DNA of 64,000 bases from Fallopia convolvulus (lineage: Eukaryota > Streptophyta > Magnoliopsida > Caryophyllales > Polygonaceae), in NCBI GenBank assembly GCA_964016875.1, contig OZ024737.1, positions 37,325,683 to 37,389,682 of the forward strand, written 5' to 3'. Positions 10,753 to 21,790 of the stretch are shown here, piece after piece. Position 1 is the stretch's first letter, and the number at the start of each line of letters is the position of its first letter. The position numbers and the translations under genes were made by a program. The notes below the pieces were generated by a model, which searched no databases, was not told the origin of the DNA, and was given only the letters and a program-made list of their open reading frames with translations.

Positions 10753-11707
10753 TCACCTAGGGTTCAATTTCTCAAGAATTGTAGACAAGGCTTTACTCGC
10801 TCCATTTGGACGGACAGATAGCTGGATAGTTGATTCTTTCTCTATGTTATAGTCACCCAAAGTCCAATCATCTTCCAAATACCTAAGACCCAAACTCAGC
10901 CTCTGGGTGCGACGCGGAATTCCCTCTCTGGCTTGGATTCTGGTCTTGACGCTTTCAATTGTGTCGGAGCTTGTCACCTCAAGTGCGAGGGTCTTGCCTT
11001 TGGGGGTCTTCACAAAGATCTGAATCAAGTCCCTAAGGCAAGGCACAAGGACGATGGTGGACGCGTCCTGGACGTTATAGTCAGCCAAAGTCTTGCCATC
11101 TTCCAACAACAAACTGCCAAATATTAGCCTCTGGTGATGAGGCGGAATTCCTTCTGTCCTCAATTTTGCACTTGATGTTTTCGATTGTGGCGTAGCTGTT
11201 CACCCTAAGACTAATGGTCTTGCCCGCAAGGGTCTTGACGCTGATCATAATGAAGTCCTGGTAACGGACCAGTAGGTGGATAGAAGATCCTTTCTGGATG
11301 TTATAGTGAGCCAGGATCCTTCCATCTTCCAATTGCGTGCGACCAAACATTAGCACTTGTTGGTCATGTGGGATTGCTTCCTTGTCCCAAATAATGGTCT
11401 TGAGGTTTTTGATAGTGTCGGATCTATCCACCTCGAGGGAGAGTTTTTTGCCAGAGGGGGTTATAACATAGATCTGTGTATTGCCCATAAGGCAAGGAAC
11501 AAGGTATATAGTGGATTTTTCCTGAATGACATAGTGAGAAATAGTGTGATGATCTTCCAAATGCCCACTACTAAAAACTAGCATCTGGTGGTTTGATGGA
11601 ATGCCCTCTTTGTCTTGAATTTTGGTCTTGACCTTTGAAATGGTGTCTGAGGTTTTCACCTCAAGGGTGATGGTCCTGCCCGTCAGCGTCTTGACGAAGA
11701 TTTGCAT
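10753..11707 (-). pseudogene. Polyubiquitin-like locus C (four units, one frameshift)
   Basis: Four ubiquitin-fold units read on the minus strand from ATG 11707, which follows directly on the acceptor TTTATTTAG. Units begin MQIFVKT, TQIYVIT, IMISVKT and IQIFVKT. The frame breaks in unit 3 near 11150: after KCKIEDR the sequence continues in another frame as EGIPPHHQRLIFG. The expected GACAAGGAAGG has lost two bases. The last unit carries a 13-residue tail after RPNG. Junctions MGN/T, QDF/I and RDL/I have no Gly-Gly. With the frameshift only about two and a half units would be made. It could be a pseudogene, or a sequencing error in an otherwise open 4-unit gene. Confidence 0.8.
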
Positions 11708-12380
11708 CTAAATAAACAACCACCACACAAAATCAATGCTAGAAATCCACAAGGATTGCAAATTAGGTCTATAAGTCAGTGAAGATTTTCTCAATCACTA
11801 CTAATTACAAGTTAGTATATAATAACTAGTCAACACCATTGAGTTTTCATACCAAAAAAAACACCATTGAATTTGAACACTAAAGGAAATTTTCTGTTTT
11901 TGATACCAGAATAGTCAATCAATAATACTAAAGGCAACAACTTGAAATTTGCTGTTTTTGATGTATATTCTCTTCCCTTATATGCAATTAATTTACCCTT
12001 CAAAAAAAAAACTTGAAATTTCATTCGTAGTTACATGAAGTAAACTTCAAGATAACACTACAACCCACAGTGGACGGGTGCAACTTGGAAATTTATAAAA
12101 AATTATTGAACAATCATAAACCTACAAATGTACAAAAGTAATGAAAGAAGATAAGAAGAGGTGTCAATCGAGATGAGCAGAGATTGCATTTAATAAGTTA
12201 ATCAATAGGTTAAAATGAAACTACCAGAAAAACCCTAAATTTCTTGCGATCATGTAATTCGTAGATCAGAAAGGCGATGAATAGTGGTAGGAACTCACTT
12301 TGAGAAGATCGATGGGGATCGAAAAAGGTAGATACACACACGGAGAAAAAACCCTAGAAGATTCTTGACGGAGTAATAAT
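11708..12380 (-). promoter_or_regulatory. Leader intron and leader exon of locus C
   Basis: The intron runs from a GTGAGT donor (12298 on the minus strand) to the acceptor next to the ATG at 11707. The leader exon lies at about 12299-12380. This is the same layout as locus A. Confidence 0.55.
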
Positions 12381-12478
12381 CTACATGTCAACTAACCTTT
12401 CGTCTTCAGACCCCCCAAAAAATATCACATCCGTATCGAGTAGTCTAATGATTTTTAATACCTTTACGATTCTTGATA

Positions 12479-13656
12479 GGGTGAATTCCTTCTATGGTGT
12501 CTAACCTATTACAAAAAGTTTTTATTAGTCCTCAACCTTTGTATAAGCTTTTTTAGGTCCCTAATCTATGAAAAATGTTATTATTTGGTCCTTTTTTCAT
12601 TTTAGACTTTAAGCTTAATTATAACCAAACACCCAAACTTTATATTTATTTGTCATAATATCAATATTTATTTCTTTTCAAAAAAATACTTTAATCTACA
12701 CATTTTAGGGAAAATAATAAATTATCACTCCATATTTTCTCCTTTTTTCAAAAATAGTACTTTTTATTAAAAACAACATAATATTAAAAATAAAAGGTAA
12801 GTTATAAATATTTATTGCCCTCTTATTGAATTTAATAGTTATTAAACTATTTTATCATATTAAAAAAATTCGCAAAAAAAAATCTAACATCCCCTATTTA
12901 CCCATTATTTATAACTTTTTTATAAAGTGATTTTTTAATTCATCACCTTTTTGCAATTATTTTATAAATTTCATATTGATGAAATAAATTTTTATATAAA
13001 AAAAGCACCCCTTATTTACCCTTTGTTAAAAAAATCTAGTAATAATAACCCTTTGTTAAAAAAAAAACTAGTAAAGTGATTTTTTAATCCATCAATTTCT
13101 TGCAATTATAGTATAAACTTCATAAAAAATTTGATAAAATAAATTTTTATGTATAAAAAACACCTCTTATTTACCCCTTGTTAAAAAACATTTCTAGTTT
13201 TTTTTTAAAAAGCGTAAATAAGGGGTGATTTTATTAAATTCAATAAGAGGCCAATAGAATAATTCTTTCAATTTTATAAAATATTTTAATAACTATTAAA
13301 TTCAATAAACGGAAATAAATATTTATAACTTACCTTTTATTTTTAAAATTGTTTTGTTTATGAAAAGTACTATTTTTTTTGAAAAAAGGTGTCAATATGG
13401 AGTGATAATTTATTATTTTTTTCGTAAAATGTGTAGATTGATGTATTTTTTTGAAAATAAATACATATTGGGATTATTGCAAAAATAAATATAAAGTTTG
13501 GGTGTTTGGTTGTAATTAAACTTAAAGTTTAAAATGAAAAAGGATAAAATATTAACACTTTTCAAAGGTTAGGGACCTAGAAAAACATTTATAAAGGTTA
13601 GGGACTAATAAGAATTTTATGTGATAGATTAGGGACCATAGAAGGAATTTACTCCC
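12479..13656. mobile_element. Mutator-like MITE with long inverted repeats and a perfect 10-bp target duplication
   Basis: ATTCTTGATA occurs at 12469-12478 and again at 13657-13666, directly flanking an element that starts GGGTGAATTCCTTCTATGG and ends with the reverse complement of GGGAGTAAATTCCTTCTATGG. Similarity between the ends continues for well over 150 bp (AGGTCCCTAATC, CAAACACCCAAACTTTATAT). A 9-10 bp duplication with long inverted repeats is characteristic of Mutator-type elements. The core holds an imperfect tandem repeat of roughly 150-180 bp (about 12915-13195) and no coding frame. Confidence 0.88.
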
Positions 13657-13666
13657 ATTCTTGATA

Positions 13667-14245
13667 TACTGTATTTATTTTGAGCTAAATGTTAGTAACA
13701 TCTATCTCATTGTCTATCTTTTCTAAATCAATTTAATTGTTAAAATTTAATTAAAGTATTTTTAATTAGTTGATATGGATCCGATTGTAGGCCTTATATA
13801 TTAATTCAGAATTTTTATTAAGCTAATTAATTTAAGAAATGTAGGTTTTTTATAACAAATTAATAATAATAAAAATTCTACACTTTAAAAAAGTTCTAGG
13901 AAATTTGCTTGCTATTAATTCGATGTCATTGAAATACTAGCATTGAGTTCTATTTCTTCAAGATGCTATATTATATTCTTCTTGAATAATAGTTAATTTT
14001 AAAATTAATAGAATATTCTTCAATGATCAGCTTAATTTCAAGGAGGGTTCCAAGTTTTGCTTAAGGCTATTGATAACAACATTATACATATCAGATGCCG
14101 CCAAGCATGAAATATGATGTATATAACTGCACATCGTAATAGGAATTTAGAATACTAAATCTACATGTTATTTGCCTAGTAACTTGAATAAGGGTGATAA
14201 CGATCCACATGTCCACTTAAGAATAAACACGTTAATTGTAGTTGC
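13667..14245. other. AT-rich intergenic DNA
   Basis: No coding frame, element end or repeat recognised. Confidence 0.4.
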
Positions 14246-16033
14246 CTAGTAACTTGAATTTACAGTCTGGCCGGACATCTTCTTCAAATGGTGTCTTAGA
14301 TCCCGTGTGAGGCCACCAAGCCCGATGGACGTGAAGAAATTGATGGCGAATCTTGTAGCCCTCGGATTTGATTTGGGGAGAATGGACTCGAACGAACGCT
14401 CATCCAACCGCTGTTTGAGCAAGGGGACTCCCAAATGCTCAGACAGTTCTTGGAACAAGATCTTAATGAGATACGAGAAGACGAAGTGGTGTCCTCCTCG
14501 GTCAGGCTAATGTAATCCAGCATGTTCCATGGAAGAGCGTTTGTGGAGAGCAAGTGGGCAAAGAAATTCGCCACATTACGCAGTTTGCTGGTCTCGAGTC
14601 GATGGATGGTAGAATAGTGCTGGATAAAGCAGCTCTCAAAGTTGTCCCTGTGTAGTTTGTTGATGGCGCAAAGCCGTTGAGCGAGGAGACCATAGTAATG
14701 CCGATATGTTTTCTCCTGGCTGCAACACTCTAGTAACATGGTACAAAGTTCCATCTGCATTAACAAAATATAGTATATATTTAGTCCAAGGTTTCCCATC
14801 CAAATATTTAGAGAACATATAGTTTATATATGCGATTCTATAAACAACCTACTTCAATCTAATTTAGAAACTAAGCACTACTTGGAATTGACCTAAGTAA
14901 GAACAGTCTTTGCATACATGACAGGGAGTTTAGACTTTAGAGAAAGGATGATTGACTAATTAATTCTAAATTCAAATCAAAAGCAGCATAGAATTTTAGC
15001 GATCAGAATGTTATGAACACTACATGTTATGAAATCACACACACACATAACAGATGATTAAATTTAAATTGGGATTGAAGCTTTACCTCTTGGCTTGGCT
15101 CAAGTTGAATTTTCATCAGCTTGTGTCCAGCTTCTTCAAAGTCGAGACTCGACATGATTGTCAAGTATATGGCTCTCCGGATGTTAACCAAATCAGTCTC
15201 AGTTTGATCCTTAATCTCCATCGCATCCTCTGACTCATCAGACCCTTGATCTGATGAACTAGCTTCAAGGTCCTCACCACCACCAAGTATAGAGTCCATA
15301 CGTCGTTGATACCGCTTCTCGTTTTCAAAGTAGTCTGGATCTGGCTTGAAAACATCCAGAGAAATCTCTTGATCAACATCCTCATCCATGATAGACACCT
15401 CATGCGTCAACTGATCCTCAATCTCCACAAGATCCAACTCTGGCCGAATCGCCGGGTAATCCCCGAACTTGGCTCTCCGGATAGCAAATAGACCTTCAAT
15501 CAGAAACTGCACCCGCTTGTCTATTTCCCCTTGATGAAGAATCGCACGAAACCGCTCGAATACAATCCCTAGAGCCTTGGATGCAAGGCTTTCAAGAGCC
15601 GCCCCGCATTCAGTAGCTAAAGCGATAGCAACTTCTACCCCATCAGCGGTGGGCTGATCGAGCAGGAGGGCTAACAGCTCTAGTGCGACGATCTCGTGAG
15701 CCACCCACTGATTCACGAGATGAGCAAGGAACTTGACAGAGGCGAGAAGCTGAGGCTTCTCGTGCCGCTTGTATGCCCTCCTCATCTGCAACACAAGCCT
15801 CCTCAACACCAGGCTTCCGATTTGAGGAAACTTGGTGTTGATAACCGCAACCAACGCTGCAAAGACGTCGGTGAAGGCCGGGGATGCGAGCTGTGACCTG
15901 ATCACGGATCTAGCGAGAAGACCGCGGCCCCTGATCAGATTCTCGCGGAATAACTCGGGGATTACGTTCTTGATGTTAGTCGAGTTCACCTTGTTGATCA
16001 AGCCTGTTATGCTCTTCCGGAGTGCGTTCCACG
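14246..16033 (-). pseudogene. CWC22-type pre-mRNA splicing factor, truncated and frameshifted copy
   Basis: Exon 15088-16033 encodes the second half of the MIF4G domain and the linker (ALRKSITGLINKVN, NIKNVIPELFRENLIRGRG, KRVQFLIEGLFAIRR, QLTHEVS, DVFKPDPDYFENE), then an acidic Ser/Asp/Glu patch. After a GT-AG intron (14755-15087), exon 14246-14754 gives the MA3 domain (MELCTMLLECCSQEKTY, HRLETSKLRNVANFFAHLL, LTEEDTTSSSRI). A one-base loss near 14469 shifts the frame before FQELSEHLG; the shifted frame continues ATRFAINFFTSIGLGGLT and ends after HLKKMSGQTVNSSY. CWC22 recruits eIF4A3 to the spliceosome for exon-junction-complex loading. Upstream, the coding sequence ends exactly at a CACTA terminus (16034), so the N-terminal part is missing. 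A non-functional retained copy is most likely. Confidence 0.85.
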
Positions 16034-16480
16034 CACTACAAGAAAAACCTTTTTTCGCAACGCAAAATATCGTTGCTAAAACTCTTTTGTCGTTGCCAAA
16101 AATAGTTTTCGCAATGACAAATGTCGTTGCAAGGTCGTTGCGTGTCTGGGCGTTGCAAAAGATTTTTGCAACGACATTTTGTCGTCGCTAAACCTATATT
16201 TTCCGCAACGACATTTACCGTTGCAAAATATTTGTCGTTGCCATACACAGTTTTACCAATTTTACGTTGTAACATCAATCGCAACAACTTTTGTCGTTGC
16301 TAAAGATGTTGTTTTTGCAACGAGGTGAGATCGTTGCGTTACACCCATACTTTTTTAGCAACGACTATTATCGTTGCGAAAGAAAATGTTGTCTTACATT
16401 CATAATATTTTAACAACGACAATAGTCGTTGCAAATGCTTTTCTTTCGCAACGACATACGTCAGTTTCTGGTGACGTACG
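16034..16480. mobile_element. CACTA (En/Spm) transposon end with subterminal repeats
   Basis: The sequence starts CACTACAAGAAAAACC, the plant CACTA terminus, and is followed by more than a dozen copies of TCGTTGC/GCAACGA in both orientations up to about 16450. Such motif clusters are the subterminal transposase-binding repeats of CACTA elements. A 19-bp direct repeat (TACGTCAGTTTCTGGTG type) closes the block at 16456-16495. No matching CTTGTAGTG right end was found within reach, so this is either a truncated element or the end of a longer degraded one. Confidence 0.75.
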
Positions 16481-16528
16481 TCAGTTTCTGGTGGTGTTCT
16501 GGACTGCTGATTTTGTGCCCTAATTCGG

Positions 16529-16864
16529 ATGCAAGCTTTGACGGAGGAACGTAGAGGGCTGCCTCATGGCCACCGCCTTCGCTCCTTTGTCTCTTTCTTC
16601 GCTCACAAATCAACTCGTCCGTTTGACTCCTCTTGCTCTTCTTCACCTCCTCCCTCGTTCTTACCATGCTACAAACTTCCATACCCAAATTCCTGCCGAT
16701 CGCAAACTCAGACTATCTTTTCTTTCTTTCGTTTTGCCCAAAGAAAATCGAGATTGATCCGTATTCCTTCTAGATTGATTTTTATGGCTTGCCTAATGTG
16801 CTTGATTTGCACGCCACGTAACCACTTTCTTTCCAATTTACAAGAAGCATGCCTAATTATCTAA
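16529..16864 (+). other. Open frame with transit-peptide-like start, unrecognised
   Basis: An ATG at 16566 starts MATAFAPLSLSSLTNQLVRL, Ser/Thr/Leu-rich like a chloroplast or mitochondrial targeting peptide. It ends after 63 residues; an overlapping frame from 16529 runs 111 residues. GC content is higher than around it. It could be a gene fragment carried inside the CACTA element, but no downstream domain identifies it. Confidence 0.2.
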
Positions 16865-18130
16865 TTGATTTAAGAAACTAAAAATGATAATTTATTTAGA
16901 AATTGTATTTATTTATATTTAATTATTTTTTTAATATGGTTTATTAGTTTACCATTAGGGTTTTAGTTTCCCAAATTAGTATTCTTAACCTATGTCCTAA
17001 TATCTAATATGTTACCTCAAAGTTTCCTAAATTAAGAAGGAATTTGCTTGATTTTTTTTTTGGTAGAAAGGAATTTGCTTGATTTATAAAATCAATTTAT
17101 ATTTTAAAATTTGTCAGAGCTTATCATCAAATCTTATGAAATTATATTGTTTATTAATCTATAAACTAATTATTTAATATAATCTCTTTTCCTTTTTGGT
17201 GAAATTCTTTTTTAGGAAAAACTACAAAAAATCACCTCTTCTCTTAGACCATTAATTTTCTGTTTTTACAGAAAGTTATCTCTTATATCTATTTCCATTT
17301 AATTGAATCATCATCCATTATATCATTAAATAAGAATTAAAATACATAATCGATTATAGGTTAAAGTATTAAATTGAGAAACACCAATAATTACCCTTAT
17401 TTGACTGCTGCTTGAGAGAGAAGGGAAGGGATGACTCAAGGGTAATTCTTGATCGGAAATCTTACTTGGTAGCTTAAAGAGGCCCGTTTCTTTCCGACCA
17501 GTGCCCTTTGGCTGCTAGTGCCCGAGAGAATTGAAGTTAAAACATTGTCTAGAAAGTAATTTCCTCAAAGGGTATGACATAGTCATGTGTCCGGTTCCCT
17601 TGGAATCGGGGAATAAGTTGGTTCAGGTCCTGGTTTCTCCTTCCTTAGAACCGAAGGAATTGTCGGTTCTCGGCAAAATAGTCATTGGAACCACCACCGT
17701 CGTTTCCAAACCCGTTGTCGCAACTCGGTTTTTCAAAACGCGATCTCCGGTTTAACTGGTCGTTAGAACCGTGGTCGCGGTTTTAAAACCGCGGTCGCAG
17801 TTGCTTTTCCAACGGCTATATCTAAAGTTTTAGAAAAATTCAGGAAGTAGCATCTAATATATGTGTTTGTTAAATTATTTTCATAGATAAAACACAAGAA
17901 GTTGAATTTTCATGTTTTGTACTTCCTACATAATGGAGGAATTTACAATTACCTAGGTGGGAAGGTAAGATCAAATTCCTCTATTTTTTGTAAATATCAT
18001 TATTCTTTTTTATATTTAAATTAGAAATTTCCTAAATACTGTACCCATGAGCCAAATTGTAGATTTTAGTAGATAAAGATTATAATAGTAATATTAAATA
18101 AATTCACATGAATTTTTACATTCAATCAAA
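16865..18130. other. Intergenic DNA with a GC-richer palindromic patch
   Basis: Mostly AT-rich. A patch at 17540-17815 is rich in CGGTT/AACCG, including GCGGTTTTAAAACCGCGGTCGC, which is partly self-complementary. No gene recognised. Confidence 0.35.
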
Positions 18131-18800
18131 CACATATTTTTTTTGGTGGAAGGAAAAGCGGTACTCTCCGGCCCCTCAAGGGGACGTTTTATTAATAATA
18201 AAAGAAATGGGCTAAGTAGTCAGCAAACGGGGGATAGCCCGACCCCTTACATCGTCAGATAACAAGGAAATAACACCCTCCGGCAGGTCAAGCAATACAT
18301 GAAATCCTAGGCTAAATGAAAAAGTGAAAGAAGCAAGGTGATCAGCAACACTGTTTGCTTCTCTATAAATATGTCGGACCTGGACAATCCAGTTCCTCCT
18401 AAGTAAGCCAATGCATTGAGCTACCAGGCTAAAAAGAGGGCGGTAACGATTCACAGGTTTGCTTAGAAATAGACACACAATTTGTGAATCCAATTCAAGG
18501 CAAACCCTCTTGTACCCCCGATCCTATGCAAGACGTAAACCTTGAAGCACACCCAAAGCTCAGCCATAGGAACAGTACAAATACCAATAGAATGGACAAA
18601 TCCTACATGCCATTGGACGTCACTATTAGGTATGACTCCACCGCTGCCGCTGTCCCATCATGACGTACTGAACCATCCGAGTTGATTATGAACCAACCTT
18701 CCGCCGGCCTAGTCCATATGATGTAACGTTTTTCCTTCTCTCTAATTGTCCCATGCAACGTAGTACTGCAAGCGTTGTAGTACTCTCCTACTTGTTCCAA
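18131..18800 (-). pseudogene. LINE 3' end with RNase H domain
   Basis: On the minus strand, WTRPAEGWFIINSDGSVRHDGT (18690-18790 region) is followed, after a frame change, by LDSQIVCLFLSKPVNRYRPL and VRHIYREANSVADHLASFTF. This is the RNase H domain order of plant LINEs (INSDGS, then D-S, then REAN..AD). The non-coding tail ends CCTTGAGGGGCCGGAGAGTACCGC and an A-run at 18131-18140, the expected oriented 3' end. Several frameshifts mean it is dead. The same 3' tail recurs at 35331-35373. Confidence 0.75.
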
Positions 18801-19363
18801 AACAAATCCCTACGAATTAAATTTTCATGATTCATAATATCCAATAAATCAATTTCCATGAATTAAACTCCTATGAATTATTCTACAAAAAATTCCGCAA
18901 TGAAAACGTATCGCAACAAAACCTGTGGTTACAAAAAAAAATGGTTTTGACAACCACAAAAGTCATAATATTCTTTTGCGAGAGGATTTAGAAATAAATC
19001 CGTAGAGTTTTTTTTAAAAACTCTACTGTAGCTTGCTCTCATGGCTTCCATGAGTTTGATTTCTTCCTTTCGCAAGATAATCTCAAAGGCCAAAAAAATT
19101 GTTTTACAATAGTTGGTTTCAATTGTGTCACACCGATCATGGTCTTGATGAATTTTGGGAAACTGCCAATCAAAAAACGATATAAGATTCATGAATTTTA
19201 GTGAAACATGGAAGGCTTAAACAGCCAACAAATATTTGTTCATGGTAATACAATCGAGCAAAGCGGTAACCACTTTCCCCAAACACAATTACTCTTTTAT
19301 CTAATAATATTGCAAAAAGGCTAATCTAACCGAGTAACTAAAGCATAGCAATTCCTCCCAATT
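18801..19363. other. Intergenic DNA between LINE relic and locus D
   Basis: AT-rich. A minus-strand frame at 18929-19192 shows no recognisable domain. The last 150 bases are the 3' flank of locus D. Confidence 0.3.
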
Positions 19364-20321
19364 CTACTCTTTCTCGGCATTTTGGTTTCCAGATGTCAAC
19401 CAGTACCCGGGAGTGCGCAGAAGGTGGAGGGTGACTTCATTATGGATTTCATAGTCAGCCAGGGTCTTGTCATCTTCCGACAACTCCCTACCAGCAAAAA
19501 TTAGTCTTTGATGGACAATAGGAATGCCCTTTCTCTCCTGAATAATAGACTTGGCGTTCTCAACTGTGTCAGATCTGGACACCTCAAGGGTGTAAGTCAT
19601 GCCATAGATCGTCTCCACAAATACGTTCATAAGGCTCCTAGGACAAAGCACTAGCAAGATGGTGAAATCACTCTGGATATCATAATCAGCTAGGGACTTG
19701 TCATTATCTAACACCGTGCTATTGTAAATCAGCCTCTGGTGGTGAGGTGGAATCCCCTCTATGTCGTAAATTTTGCGCTTCACCTGTACAATTGTGTCAG
19801 AACTCTCCACCTCAAGGCCAATGGAATTGCCCTTGAGAGTCTTCGCGAATATATGCATTACACCCCTGAAGCAGCGTAATAGGTTCAAGGTCGATTCGGC
19901 CGGGATTTCATACTCAGACAAAGCCATCTCATCCTCCAGCACTGTACTGCCAAAAACCAGATACTGTCGATAAGGTGGGATTGATACCCTGTCCCAGATC
20001 ATGGTCTTGATGCTTTCAATTGTGTCACACAGCTCAACCTCGAGGGTGATCGTCTCGCCCATAAGGGTCTCCACTCTCCACAAAGATCTTCACACTGCCC
20101 TTGAGATTCTCCACTAGGAGGAGCGTGGAGTCCTTTTGGATGTTATAGTCAGCCAGAGTCATTTTGTCTTTTAACTTAGTACTACCAAAAATTAGTCTCT
20201 GTTGGTGAGGTGGAATGCCTTTCGTGTCCCAAATTTGGGCCTTCACATCTTCTACTGCATCGGAGTTTGACACCTCAAGTGTGGTGGGATCGCCCGTTAT
20301 AGTCTTCACAATGATCTGCAT
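19364..20321 (-). pseudogene. Polyubiquitin-like locus D (four units, 7-bp duplication frameshift)
   Basis: Starts at ATG 20321 (MQIIVKTITGDPTTLEV); an in-frame upstream Met lies at 20363, beyond a possible acceptor TTTGTAG. Four units follow: MQIIVKT, VKIFVE/TLMGETITL, MHIFAKTLKGNSIGL and MNVFVETIYGMTYTL, ending TPGYWLTSGNQNAEKE. At the start of unit 2 the seven bases GTGGAGA are repeated in tandem (plus strand TCTCCACTCTCCAC, about 20070-20083), shifting the frame, so two frames are needed to read all units. Unit for unit the closest relatives are units 2-5 of locus I, meaning the first unit has been lost. Junctions KGS/V, RGV/M and RSL/M lack Gly-Gly. Confidence 0.82.
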
Positions 20322-20760
20322 ATCGTTCTTGAATCTACAAATACCAATAATGCTCTTAGCCAATAGTCTTCACAATTGTAAATACATACGAAAATCAACG
20401 ACAAAATTTTGTATATGACACTAACCGATCACAAACGCCAGATATTACTGATAGCATCCAGAAGATCCGCCAATTGCACGTCAGAGAAGAGGGACAATCA
20501 AGATATACCTATCACCAGAATTAATCAATACATCAAGACCAAAACAAATAAAGTAGTTCAATTGTCAAATGAAACACGAAATGCACAACTTATACGGTAG
20601 TTCCAACTTCTAACCTCTAGTTCTCTTGTCACCGTAGATGAAATTCACTACCTTGAGAAGATTTGGGAATAGCTTGAAGCAGAACGGAGTTTATAGGGTT
20701 CTCAATCAGAGCCACAGGCAGAGTTGGATTATTGGAATTTCGAGACTTGATTATTGGACA
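20322..20760 (-). promoter_or_regulatory. Leader intron and leader exon of locus D
   Basis: The leader exon ends CTTCTCAAG before GTAGTG (donor at 20651 on the minus strand). The same exon sequence (AGATCTGGAAATAGCTT type) recurs at loci E, G, H and I, which identifies it as the shared 5' leader of the family. Confidence 0.55.
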
Positions 20761-21540
20761 ATCATGTACTCCGTATTTCAATTTTTATTTAAGGGATCAG
20801 GTATTTACACTTGGTGCTACCACTAATTACAGTATTAGACGTGTATTTTACGTAATTATTGAATTGTGTATATGTCGTTTCAACCGTTTCCCAAGCTGAC
20901 CGATGATGCAATTTTGCTTTGAAACTTGTGGGATGATCCGTGCTACAAATCGTCACAAATTTTGTGTGAAATAATTACAAAGTCTCGTATATAGTACTCC
21001 ATCCGTTCTTCAAAAGTTGTCATTTTAACCTATTATACGATTATTAAGGAATAAGTTTTTACCCAAATTACCTCTACATTTAAAAAAATATGTATCCTTA
21101 ATTCTCCCTAGAAAATTGTTTAGAGTATTTATTACTCTTATAAAATAGGGATAAATTTGGAAAAAGGTAGAAAAAAAAATATTAAAAGGACATGTTTTAT
21201 GAAAAATGGAAAATAGGCTAAAAAAGTCATGTTTTAAACATTGTTTGTTTACAATTTCCTCTCTTCATTTTTATGTGTTCTTAGTCTAAAAGTTTTGTTC
21301 AAAAAACTTCTCCTTTTAGATCTGTTTTTGAATAATATATTAAAATTTACTTAATTTTATTTTTCATTGATTTATTACCTTTTAGGGGAGGTTACTGATT
21401 AATTAGTGATTAATTTCAAAAATTCAGTTTTTCGGTACAGAAAATTCGATTTTCAATTCAATTCAATTTTATTCGATTCAGTTTTAAATATACTAGACAA
21501 TCTAAATGTAAACACCAATTAATTACTAACCATCTTTTTG
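20761..21540. other. AT-rich intergenic DNA with solo MITE-like end
   Basis: TACTCCATCCGTTCTTCAAA near 20995 resembles a Stowaway-type end without a clear partner. The sequence at 20815-20960 matches that at 27840-28025 upstream of locus E (GAATTGTGTATATGTCGTTTCA, then GCTGACC..TGCAATTTT.CTTTGAAACTTGTGGGAT), showing that loci D and E share upstream DNA by duplication. Confidence 0.45.
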
Positions 21541-21549
21541 AGCCAATAG

Positions 21550-21790
21550 ATAGAGAGAGAAAAGTCAATACTTTTATTTTGAACACATTAATTAAATAAA
21601 AATTCAAAAAAGTTAAGTTTTGGTGAACAAAATTTTGAGATTAGAAAGATAAGTAAAACTAAACAGAAGAGAGAGAGAAGTCAATACTCTTACTTTCCAA
21701 CACATTAATTAAATAAAAATTCTAAAAAGATAAGTTTTGGTGAACAAAATTTTCAAGCTAGAAAGACAAAGTAAAACTAAACAGAGTGAA
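21550..21790. repeat. Tandem duplication of about 120 bp
   Basis: Two adjacent copies share AGAGAGAGAAAAGTCAATAC, CACATTAATTAAATAAAAATTC, AAGTTTTGGTGAACAAAATTTT and AAAACTAAACAGA in order with few differences. Confidence 0.85.

Noticed and set aside
16034..18130. A complete CACTA element
   Set aside because: No right terminus (CTTGTAGTG) and no transposase sequence was found, so only one end is reported.
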